33,798 nucleotides of DNA from Lachnospiraceae bacterium (lineage in GTDB: Bacteria; Bacillota; Clostridia; Lachnospirales; Lachnospiraceae). Position numbers and translations under genes: made by a program. Numbering within the stretch: the stretch's first letter is position 1; each line of letters starts with the position of its first letter. This document shows positions 15,569 to 23,441 of this stretch, in pieces. The DNA is taken from assembly GCA_014804655.1 (NCBI GenBank), contig JAAUZK010000012.1, positions 112,639 to 146,436 of the forward strand. Direction: 5' to 3'. The notes under the pieces are model-generated. The model searched no databases. It worked only from the letters and a program-made list of their open reading frames with translations, and was not told the DNA's origin.

Positions 15569-18496
15569 CTATGTTGTTAGTAAGCGATAGACACGGCTTC
15601 TTCCCAGAAGATACCTGGCCCCTTTATTCTCCACGATGATATAGGCATCTTTCGGAATTTCCTCTGTCCTCACGATTTCTCCATCCTGATAGCCATATAG
15701 TTTATCGTCTACTACCCAAAGTATCTGCTCTTCGTCAAGATAACCGCCATACTGTCCCTTGGCGCTTCCTGCTCTGCCATTTTGAAGATTTCCGCCGACG
15801 GTAACATCAAACATAAAGGCTTTTCTTGCGCTGTCATTCATCATTACGAAAGGCTTCTCCAAAACTGCTTCTTTTAAGGATAGACTTCTGGCAAGGTCAA
15901 TGCAGCCTTCCAGTGCCGTCTTCCCGTCCGGCGCAAGATAATATTCAATAATCGGTTTCTCCGCAATTTCCTTCATCATGCCATAATAATCCAAATGCGC
16001 AGGTCTGAATACTCTCTCCGGTCTGCACTCATCTGCCGGCAATTTCTTTAACTCAACCATGGAATCATAAGGATTTTCAAGGGAAACCGCATATGCCTTC
16101 TCACCTCTTTTGTAAAACCATGAGAAGAATGGATGGAAATTGCTGGTATCATGTTTGGCAAAGGGTTGACCGGGTACTGTCTTTTTCAGTTCGGAATAAT
16201 CTACCGCCACTAACAGGTGCCCTTCGGTATCCACTGCCAACGCAGACGGCATAAAATGAATATCTAAGAAAAGTCTGGTTTTCTTTTCCTTTCTGTCATA
16301 TTTATAGATTTTCTTTCTGATCTTGTCACACCAATACAGATTCCCATCTTCGTCAAAAGCAGCTCCTTGTGCAAAAACACAATTCTCCCCTATTATTTCA
16401 TAGTTTCCTTCCTTTTGTGCCAATTTTGTTTCCTTTTGCCCGCCTTTGATATAGAGTCTGGCATATTCAGGAGATTTTGCGTAAAATCCGGTCGTCTCAT
16501 CCCGCAAAGTAAGAGTAAACACATACTGCATCTGCGCCTTATTGTGCACGTTAAGCAGACTGACATCCTCACAATCCCATAGCCTTATCCCGACTTCATA
16601 CGGTCTGTCCACTGCAATCACCCTGAACATAAACAAATTGGCAAACAGTATGTTCTCACACAGAACCAGTTCTATCGGCAGACATTCCATTCCTTCCGCT
16701 TTTTCTTCTTCTGTCTGGAAGGCATAGAAACTCCAATTCTTGACCCCATTTAATTTCATCTCGCATCTGACATGATGCTCCAGTGAAATCGCGTACATTC
16801 TGCCCGGCGTATCCGTATTGGTAATGGCAATCCCTGCCTCCGCATAGGGGCTGGCGCTCCATATATCCTTGAAAATCCCGCCACCGCTGTTTGTGACCCA
16901 AAGGCTGGAATACTGATAGTCCCAGACACGATCCGGATCGTAGTCTGCTGTCCGGGTGGCATTGTAAAGATAGCCATAGGCATTGCGGCCATCCCGAAAC
17001 ATCAATCCATGCCCGCCTACAAACTTGACGTCATTCATATAGGAAGAAGCGTCTGCCATCCATTTGACACCGGCAGCTCTGGGATTCTTTCCTGCGGTAT
17101 CAATACCTATGCCGTTAAAATAGACCGATATTCCTTCTGCTGTCTCCACCAGCGCTTTTGGCGCCCCAAAACCGGCAAATGCAGGCGTGTCATCTTCGAT
17201 TACGATCTGTGTGGTAATAGGACTCAGTCCATACAGGCAACAATTTTTCCTCAAATAGACTGTGTCTGTAATCTTATAAATACCCTGCGGAAAATACAGG
17301 ATATTTGCCTCTTCCACCGCCGTCTGAATGGCTTTCGTATCGTCACTCACGCCATCCCCTTTTGCTCCGTACTGTAAGACGGACACCCATTTCTCCATAG
17401 GTGGTACAGGGGGGATATCACTTTGTGGCATATCAGTAAGTTGCGCTAACGGACTTATTGTCTGTATTTCCTGATGCTTAGCCTCTCCGCTATCGTCCAG
17501 CATATAGCCGTACGCATAATCCTCCACCTCATATATAGGATATTCCGGACACAACACCCTGCCGCTATCCCCATGTTTTATAAGAACCGGCACATTTGCA
17601 CAGCGAAGCCTTTTGATGTTGGTCTGCTGAATCACCGCATCTGTCTGATAACAGGTTATGGCTTCTTTATGTATGTTCTCAAAGATACAGTCTTCCAGAT
17701 ACAGTTTTTCCCAACTTTCCTGCACATATAAATCAAATGCTTTGGGTGTATCGGAAATCCGCAGTCTGAAACCGGTAAAACCTGTCATGCCGCTTAATAT
17801 GGCTGCCTTCTTTTGTCCCTCGAACACAGAGTCTAGCAAGGCAAAGGGCCAGCCGGGAGAACACATACGGCACACAATACCATAGGCGCCGCCCGTAAAA
17901 GTGAGATCCTCCATCTCGTTTCCCACATCAAACAAGCCAGCCAACCCGTCTCCCAAGTCAAAATGACAATGGCTGACAAAACCATGCTGGGCAAAGTGTG
18001 CCCGGATGCAGATTGCGCTTGGGTTATTTTCCTCTATTCTAAAGTCAATATTGCTGATAGCGCTGTAAAATGTTGCCGCATTCGCATCTGCAGGCTCCTC
18101 TTTCTGTGTATCCTTTTCCCCAATAAACCAAAACATATACTTTGCACCGGGATATCCCGACGTAAAAGCCGTCGCCGAGTCTGCTCCCGGAGTGCCCAAT
18201 TTTGCACCAAACCCTTCCGTTCCTGCCGGCAGCACAAAGACCGGTCTCTTCTTTCCGTAGCCAATCAAACGGACAGACGGCGGAATTTTAACCATATTTT
18301 TTATCCGATATTCACCTTCCGGAATATAAAGGATACCATAACTCTGCTCTGCAATCAGCCTGTCAACAGCCATCTGCAAAATATCGCTGACATCATCTTT
18401 CTTATCTACAAGCCCCGGAAATACTTCCTCTGTAAAAAATATACCTGTCGGATCCTGAAACTTTTCTTTATAAACAGATTCTTTTCCATACCACAT
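15569..18496 (-). CDS. Cytosolic double beta-helix protein (pectate lyase superfamily) with C-terminal propeller-like region
   Basis: A protein of about 975 residues with two tandem pectate-lyase-superfamily (GH28-related/GH55-like) beta-helix domains. Each opens with the typical motif: ILQMAVDRLIAEQ...YIPEGEYRI (about 41-68) and VLQYGAKGDGVSDDTKAI (about 376-393) followed by LYFPQGIYKI. A third region from about 705 has NHL/SMP-30-like repeats (AFDEDGNLYWCDKIRKKIY, ALAVDTEGHLLVAVD). There is no signal peptide, so it appears cytosolic, which is unusual for this superfamily. The substrate is unknown. A beta-glucan or uronide-type polysaccharide is possible by fold but not shown. The start at 18496 is chosen because GGGAG lies ten bases before this ATG, while it nearly touches the upstream GTG at 18505. 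It follows mgtC by 36 bases. Confidence 0.8.
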   Translation of the reverse strand: MWYGKESVYKEKFQDPTGIFFTEEVFPGLVDKKDDVSDILQMAVDRLIAEQSYGILYIPEGEYRIKNMVKIPPSVRLIGYGKKRPVFVLPAGTEGFGAKLGTPGADSATAFTSGYPGAKYMFWFIGEKDTQKEEPADANAATFYSAISNIDFRIEENNPSAICIRAHFAQHGFVSHCHFDLGDGLAGLFDVGNEMEDLTFTGGAYGIVCRMCSPGWPFALLDSVFEGQKKAAILSGMTGFTGFRLRISDTPKAFDLYVQESWEKLYLEDCIFENIHKEAITCYQTDAVIQQTNIKRLRCANVPVLIKHGDSGRVLCPEYPIYEVEDYAYGYMLDDSGEAKHQEIQTISPLAQLTDMPQSDIPPVPPMEKWVSVLQYGAKGDGVSDDTKAIQTAVEEANILYFPQGIYKITDTVYLRKNCCLYGLSPITTQIVIEDDTPAFAGFGAPKALVETAEGISVYFNGIGIDTAGKNPRAAGVKWMADASSYMNDVKFVGGHGLMFRDGRNAYGYLYNATRTADYDPDRVWDYQYSSLWVTNSGGGIFKDIWSASPYAEAGIAITNTDTPGRMYAISLEHHVRCEMKLNGVKNWSFYAFQTEEEKAEGMECLPIELVLCENILFANLFMFRVIAVDRPYEVGIRLWDCEDVSLLNVHNKAQMQYVFTLTLRDETTGFYAKSPEYARLYIKGGQKETKLAQKEGNYEIIGENCVFAQGAAFDEDGNLYWCDKIRKKIYKYDRKEKKTRLFLDIHFMPSALAVDTEGHLLVAVDYSELKKTVPGQPFAKHDTSNFHPFFSWFYKRGEKAYAVSLENPYDSMVELKKLPADECRPERVFRPAHLDYYGMMKEIAEKPIIEYYLAPDGKTALEGCIDLARSLSLKEAVLEKPFVMMNDSARKAFMFDVTVGGNLQNGRAGSAKGQYGGYLDEEQILWVVDDKLYGYQDGEIVRTEEIPKDAYIIVENKGARYLLGRSRVYRLLTT

Positions 18497-18532
18497 AGTT
18501 TTCACACTCCCTGCCTTATACTATCTTTATCA

Positions 18533-19213
18533 CTACAGAAAATCCAACGAAACCACCTTGTCCGACTTCATGAGAATATCATAAATCTCCGTGCGTTCCG
18601 TAGGCTTCTTCACATAGAGAACCATGTGCACGGAAACACCCTCCCCGGCAATTCTGGACTCACTCATATCCATGGAATCTATCACGACCCCCGCATCCTT
18701 CAGATCCTGTATGACGATATGCAGATCCCTGCTTTTCTCAAGATCAATGAACACATTACAATACCGGGAGTGCCTGGTAGCGAACCGCTCCACAAAAGGA
18801 AGCACATGCAGCGAGAACAGCATCATAACAGTAATCAGCACGCCGCCCTCGATAAATCCGATTCCCACAGCAAGTCCGATACACGCACTCGCCCAGAGCG
18901 TGGCCGCAGTCGTCAGTCCCCTGACACGATGCTTAGATATGATAATCGTACCCACACCGATAAATCCTACCCCGCTGATCACCTGCGCCGCCATACGGTT
19001 CATATTGGCCAGTCCGGGAAAGTGAATCTGTATGTACTGTTCCGTCAACATGACCAGCGTAGCGCCAAGGCAGACCACCGTAATCGTTTTGGTCCCTGCA
19101 CCGCGGTGTTTCATTCCACGGTCAAGACCAACGATACCTCCTAAAATGGCCGCCACGATAATGCGAATCAATATATTCTGCATATTCCATGCTGCGAAGT
19201 CTACCGGAATCAT
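18533..19213 (-). CDS. MgtC/SapB family membrane protein
   Basis: A 226-residue protein with four to five N-terminal membrane helices and a C-terminal ACT-like cytosolic domain (about 150-226). The family core is clear: RIIVAAILGGIVGLDRG, then QVISGVGFIGVGTI, then the GLTTAATLWASACIGLAVG block. Family members are linked to growth at low magnesium and to control of membrane ATPase activity; a transport role is doubtful. AGGAGAG precedes the ATG at good spacing. It lies 43 bases after the metallophosphoesterase and 36 bases before the beta-helix gene, all leftward, so a shared transcript is plausible. Confidence 0.93.
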   Translation of the reverse strand: MIPVDFAAWNMQNILIRIIVAAILGGIVGLDRGMKHRGAGTKTITVVCLGATLVMLTEQYIQIHFPGLANMNRMAAQVISGVGFIGVGTIIISKHRVRGLTTAATLWASACIGLAVGIGFIEGGVLITVMMLFSLHVLPFVERFATRHSRYCNVFIDLEKSRDLHIVIQDLKDAGVVIDSMDMSESRIAGEGVSVHMVLYVKKPTERTEIYDILMKSDKVVSLDFL

Positions 19214-19256
19214 ATGTACTCTCCTGTTTTACCGTGTATATTGTTGCATAAATCCA

Positions 19257-19856
19257 TTATTCCGGATAATCCACAATATAGTACTCATATGCATTCACTA
19301 TTGTTGTCTTACCATATGTGTCTGTCCGCTTAAATCCTCTGCCATAATTGGCATGTACATGCCCATGAAAGAAAAACTTCGGTTCATATTTCTCCATCAG
19401 GGTTCGAAAAACCTCAAACCCCCGATGGGGTAAATCCTCCAGATCATTAATATGATAAGCGGGTGCGTGGGTTACAAGAATATCAAACCCTTTCCTCCTC
19501 CATAACTTATATTTCAGCTTCCGCACCCGTCTTCTCATTTTCTGTTCTGAATACTGATTGCTTGCTCCCGGTATATATTCCATGGAACCGCCCAAGCCAA
19601 GGATACGGATCCCCTCATGTACATAGATATCATCTTCAATGCAGATGCATCCTTCCGGCGGTGTCTTCTCATATCTTTCATCGTGGTTGCCCATGACATA
19701 AAGTAGCGGCACATTGCAGAGTGTGACGAAAAAAGACAGATATACCGGTGACAGATCCCCACATGAAATAATGAGGTCAATATCCTTCAGTTTATCCGGT
19801 TCATAGAAATCATACAGATATTTAGATTTCTGATCAGCAAGCACTAAGATTTTCAT
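19257..19856 (-). CDS. Metallophosphoesterase with an altered first metal motif
   Basis: A 199-residue calcineurin-like phosphoesterase. Motifs for the two-metal site are visible: CGD (D34), GNHDE (N57, H58, D59), VTHAPAYH and GHVH near the C-terminus. The first motif, normally D-x-H, reads D8-Q-K, so the metal-binding histidine is replaced by lysine. This may alter metal use or activity. The start ATG overlaps the TAA stop of the upstream BMP-like gene (TAATG), which indicates translational coupling and joint function. The substrate is unknown. Confidence 0.88.
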   Translation of the reverse strand: MKILVLADQKSKYLYDFYEPDKLKDIDLIISCGDLSPVYLSFFVTLCNVPLLYVMGNHDERYEKTPPEGCICIEDDIYVHEGIRILGLGGSMEYIPGASNQYSEQKMRRRVRKLKYKLWRRKGFDILVTHAPAYHINDLEDLPHRGFEVFRTLMEKYEPKFFFHGHVHANYGRGFKRTDTYGKTTIVNAYEYYIVDYPE

Positions 19857-21832
19857 TAGAGCCCTCCGTTTTCATCTGACTCGTTCTTCTGATTTCCGGA
19901 ATTTTTCTCCGTACCGGATTCATCTACTTTAACACCCAGAAAGTTTACAAGTGTCCGGGCTTCATCCGTCAGTTCGTCTAATTCCGGAATTTTTCCAATC
20001 ACATTCTCTGCCAGCCAGTCCATGGTAATAATCTCCTCCGGTCCCAGACTCTCACCTTTCTCGCACTGTACAACGCCCCCCTGTGCATAGATCGGACCGT
20101 CAAAAGGATGGAAAGCTCCTGCGCGTATCGAACTTTTCAGAAACTCAATAAGTCTATTGGTTCCGTGAGGCATAGATTTTGAACAGATTACATCAATAAC
20201 ATCCGCAGACATTCCCCACCAGTAATTGACTGCCTTCTTTCCTTTCTGTGTCTCCGCCTCCGTGTTGCCGCCGCTGTAAATATTCCTAATTATTTTCTCA
20301 TAAAATTTTCCCCAGTCCCAGATCGGTGTTGCAAGATTCTCAAGGGTACCGTCTTCTCTTTTCGCATAGAGACCATATGCTCTGGAAGCATTCTCCGGAG
20401 TAATCATATCGCTGTCAGATACAAAGACGATTCCTTCCTGCTTCAGTCTTTCTCTGGCATCCATTCCTTTAACCTTCGTCCATTCCAGATGAATCTGCAC
20501 ATAGGGATTGATCATTTTAGCCCCCAGAGCAAATGCGTTAATGTTCGCCAACGTGCCATAGATCGGATAGTCCGCCACGTATCCGAGTCTGTCGGTTCTG
20601 GACAGCGCCGCCGCAATAGCGCCCATCAGGAATTTAGACTCATACATCCTTGCATAATATGTACAAATAGAGGAATAGGACATCTTGATCGAACAGTTAT
20701 ATATTTTTACTTTCGGATGATGAACCGCGGAACGCACGCTCTGGTTTATCATCTGCGTGGCTGTCGTAAAGATCAGCTCACAGCCTGCCGCGATCGCCTG
20801 CTCAATGGCCTCTTCCACTTCTTCCTCCGTGTCGGCCTTGTCAAAAGCCATCGTCTCTATTTTACCGTCAAACGCCTGCTCCAGATACAATCTGCCCAGT
20901 TCGTGCGCATACGCCCAACTGGAAGTTTCCGTCGTCTTCATATAAATAAATGCTATTTTCAGAGAATCCGGAATTCCCGTCGGAAGCAATTTGTTCAGAA
21001 GAGAGGATTTTATCTGTTCAGGGGCCTGCACAAGCTCTACCTGACTGCCCTGATCGGCAAGGGTAATCTCTGTCCACATTTTCTGGAGTGAGCGGCTTAT
21101 TTCCTGTTCTGTTTCATCTATAACCTTATCGTATCCGTATATTTCTACATAAATCAAAAAGGCATCGGATACATTGATATCCAATTTCTCGCCATGTGCC
21201 TTGTTGAATGCAAGCTCGAAGTTAAAGCAGGCAGAATGCAGATCCATTCTGTCATCATCACTCCAGACTTCATCCTCCTTTTTTCCCATAAGTTTTAAGA
21301 GTTTCTTATAACTTCCTTCTTTGGAAAAACAGACATCATAACTTTGTGATACCTCATAAAAATCCAAGAACTCATAATACAGACGATTTTCCTTATCATC
21401 TGATCTCTTGGGAACCAGACGGGTAACACTTGCGGAAAGGCTGTAGGTTTTCAAGTACTTCATAACACTGACACGCTTGTTGCCTTCCTGCACATAAAAC
21501 TGATTCATAAATTCATAAGCGATGATCGGGTCGTTGATCCCGTCATCAATCTGATGGTTATAAAGCGATCCCCACTTCATCCCAAATTCCGAGTTCTCGG
21601 GAAGAAGCGGCATAAAATTATTGGCGAACGCATTAGACCGTCCCACCGTCTTCGTTCCTACGATCTTAGATAGCGGAATATCCATGATTCCCAGATTCTC
21701 AATTGATGCCACTTCGGTATAAGATATCATTTCATCCAGTACTGGGAGATAAGGGTATTCGCCCTTAGTAAGTGCAGACCGATAACTGCGTCGTCCCTGC
21801 TTTAACGCTGTTGCATAATCATTAGATGCCAT
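19856..21832 (-). CDS. ParB-like domain fused to BMP/PnrA-type ligand-binding domain, cytosolic
   Basis: A 658-residue protein without signal peptide or membrane helix. The first 130 residues have ParB/sulfiredoxin-type features: IPLSKIVGTKTVGRS, then DPIIAYEF, then the phosphate-binding-like motif EGNKRVSVMKYL (EGNKR at 116-120). After a helical linker, residues of about 290-580 match a basic membrane protein (BMP/PnrA, Med-like) solute-binding fold: LKIAFIYMKTTETSSWAYAHELG, FTTATQM, YGTLANINAFALGAKM. BMP proteins of transporters bind nucleosides outside the cell; this one appears intracellular and may sense a ligand. AAGGAAGG precedes the ATG. Its stop overlaps the start of the metallophosphoesterase. 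Confidence 0.8.
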   Translation of the reverse strand: MASNDYATALKQGRRSYRSALTKGEYPYLPVLDEMISYTEVASIENLGIMDIPLSKIVGTKTVGRSNAFANNFMPLLPENSEFGMKWGSLYNHQIDDGINDPIIAYEFMNQFYVQEGNKRVSVMKYLKTYSLSASVTRLVPKRSDDKENRLYYEFLDFYEVSQSYDVCFSKEGSYKKLLKLMGKKEDEVWSDDDRMDLHSACFNFELAFNKAHGEKLDINVSDAFLIYVEIYGYDKVIDETEQEISRSLQKMWTEITLADQGSQVELVQAPEQIKSSLLNKLLPTGIPDSLKIAFIYMKTTETSSWAYAHELGRLYLEQAFDGKIETMAFDKADTEEEVEEAIEQAIAAGCELIFTTATQMINQSVRSAVHHPKVKIYNCSIKMSYSSICTYYARMYESKFLMGAIAAALSRTDRLGYVADYPIYGTLANINAFALGAKMINPYVQIHLEWTKVKGMDARERLKQEGIVFVSDSDMITPENASRAYGLYAKREDGTLENLATPIWDWGKFYEKIIRNIYSGGNTEAETQKGKKAVNYWWGMSADVIDVICSKSMPHGTNRLIEFLKSSIRAGAFHPFDGPIYAQGGVVQCEKGESLGPEEIITMDWLAENVIGKIPELDELTDEARTLVNFLGVKVDESGTEKNSGNQKNESDENGGL

Positions 21833-21914
21833 AACAGTACCTTCCTTGTATAATAATATGTATTACAATATTTTTTATAGTTTATTCTTATCTTACCATT
21901 TCATGTCGAAATTG

Positions 21915-21962
21915 AAAAGGTTATATCGCACATGTTTCTATTACGAATATGCGCGATATATG
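21915..21962. promoter_or_regulatory. Dyad upstream of the ParB-BMP gene
   Basis: TATATCGC (about 21922-21929) and GCGATATA (about 21952-21959) form a dyad whose inner part continues CAT...ATG. It lies about 90 bases before the ParB-BMP start, in the stretch that must hold its promoter, and could be an operator or a leader hairpin. No clear -35/-10 pair was found. Confidence 0.3.
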
Positions 21963-21995
21963 AAAATGCCCCGCCGTTTACGGCAGGGCATTTTG
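21963..21995 (-). terminator. Terminator ending the TIR-LRR operon
   Basis: On the minus strand a 12-base GC-rich stem AATGCCCTGCCG / CGGCGGGGCATT (one mismatch, TAAA loop) is followed by TTCAT. It begins three bases after the stop of the 33-residue membrane peptide and closes the leftward operon. Confidence 0.75.
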
Positions 21996-21997
21996 GA

Positions 21998-22099
21998 CTA
22001 CTTATCACCATCTTTTTTCTTCTTAATGTTCCTGATAATACAGACTGCCGCGATTGCGATAAAAGCAACGGTGATAACTACTTCAAATATCTCGTACAT
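21998..22099 (-). CDS. 33-residue single-helix membrane peptide
   Basis: Starts MYEIFEVVITVAF and ends with IRNIKKKKDGDK. One hydrophobic helix (about residues 6-22) is followed by a strongly basic tail, so the C-terminus should face the cytosol. A very strong ribosome site (AAGGAGGGAAGAGGA) abuts the ATG and a strong terminator follows the TAG by three bases, which argues that it is a real gene. It is the last gene on the strand of the SPFH/TIR-LRR operon, 82 bases after the DUF1266 lipoprotein. No family is recognised. Confidence 0.7.
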   Translation of the reverse strand: MYEIFEVVITVAFIAIAAVCIIRNIKKKKDGDK

Positions 22100-22181
22100 T
22101 CCTCTTCCCTCCTTATCTTAAGCGGTTTAAACTGATCCGCTTTATTCACATGCCTTAATCCGGTTAATCAATAAAGATCTT

Positions 22182-23387
22182 CTACCACGTTTTCTCAAAT
22201 GTCATTCCCCACTCTAACTGAAACGGGCTGTCAGAAGCCGCTTTGATTTCTTCATAAATCTCGCGCCGCTCATCACTGCTCTCCTCTGACCAATATTCAT
22301 ATCCTACAAAATAACTTTCCATAAGGCTATCCCACGAATCAAAGGTATTCTGGATAACTTCCGCGGTCTCCAGCGACTTATCTAAAGCCTCTTCTTCAGT
22401 ATAGTATCCCGCGAGATAATAGTATCCCAAAAGTGACATTGCGCGGCTGTAATCCCATCCTGCCGCAGCGTCTGAACCATACTGTTCATATAAAGCGAAC
22501 CAATCTACGTAATTCTGCGCCTCTTCCTCACTTATATCAAAGTTCTCAAGAATCAGGTCAACCCTCTCAGCTTCGGAAGCATCCGCGAGCCCGACTCCTG
22601 CCAATGTGTCCATCTCTTCTGCAAAAGAAACACGGTGTCCTTCCGTTAAAAGCCAGTCCATTGTCTCCTCCGCCGTTTCATGATCTGTAACATCCCACCA
22701 CTCACTCAGAAGATTCTGAACCATACTTTTACTGTTATCATCTGCAGGCGCCCCGCCAAACAAAGTGTAATCCCAACGGTTAGCTGCTGTCAGAACAGCA
22801 CATGTATTATTAAACCACTGAATCGTATCTGTACTTTCCATTGCCGATGCTTCTTCAATTTCCGGAGTATACTCCTTAAATGACCCGCATACATTATTAA
22901 AATATTCTACTTCTGCATCATTCATTTTGATAGCTACATATAAAATGCTGTAATAGGCATACTCTGTCTCACCATACAGAATACGTCCATTGCCACTGAT
23001 ATCTTCAATGGTTACTGTACAGCTATAGGTTTCCGTCACATCCATGCCCGGAACAGACGGATTATCAATCAATGTCATTTCTGACATCGGATAGGAAGCG
23101 TTTATCATATCTTTCCAATTATCCATGTCAATAACATTTGCACCATAAATATTTTTTGCCATCTGCATGACCATAACCGCCTCAGAATTATCTTCGCTGG
23201 CTGCAGCAATCCAGCCCTCGGCCCCGGTTCCTATATCTTCCTGCTTCCACTTCTCATCCAACTGAATACTTACGGTCTCATCCTCAGAAGTAAATTCCTT
23301 CATAACTACCTCTTTGTTACCACATCCTGCAAGCACCAATGCAAGCATTATGACAGCCGCTATTACGTTTCTTGTTATCCTTTTCAT
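22182..23387 (-). CDS. DUF1266 domain lipoprotein
   Basis: A 401-residue lipoprotein: basic start, hydrophobic stretch and LVLAGC lipobox with Cys22, hence anchored outside the membrane. Residues of about 30-170 form a beta-rich domain (VSIQLDEKWKQEDIG, AAASEDNSEAVMVMQM). The C-terminal half (about 190-400) fits DUF1266, seen in WDYSRAMSLLGYYYLAGYYTEEEAL. The function of DUF1266 is unknown. It is the gene directly after the TIR-LRR gene (54-base gap, same strand), and its surface location makes it a possible partner of the LRR ectodomain. GGAAAAGG precedes the ATG. Confidence 0.8.
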   Translation of the reverse strand: MKRITRNVIAAVIMLALVLAGCGNKEVVMKEFTSEDETVSIQLDEKWKQEDIGTGAEGWIAAASEDNSEAVMVMQMAKNIYGANVIDMDNWKDMINASYPMSEMTLIDNPSVPGMDVTETYSCTVTIEDISGNGRILYGETEYAYYSILYVAIKMNDAEVEYFNNVCGSFKEYTPEIEEASAMESTDTIQWFNNTCAVLTAANRWDYTLFGGAPADDNSKSMVQNLLSEWWDVTDHETAEETMDWLLTEGHRVSFAEEMDTLAGVGLADASEAERVDLILENFDISEEEAQNYVDWFALYEQYGSDAAAGWDYSRAMSLLGYYYLAGYYTEEEALDKSLETAEVIQNTFDSWDSLMESYFVGYEYWSEESSDERREIYEEIKAASDSPFQLEWGMTFEKTW

Positions 23388-23441
23388 AAATACACCTTTT
23401 CCTTTCCTATTGAGTTTTATTTATAATCCTTCACTAATTGC

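Noticed and set aside
17963..19144. 393-residue open frame on the plus strand
   Set aside because: It runs antisense across the beta-helix and mgtC genes, lacks a ribosome site, and its translation is rich in Arg, His, Ser and Cys with no domain. It is a shadow of the real leftward genes.
20489..21091. 200-residue open frame on the plus strand
   Set aside because: It is antisense to the ParB-BMP gene, has no ribosome site and has an atypical composition.
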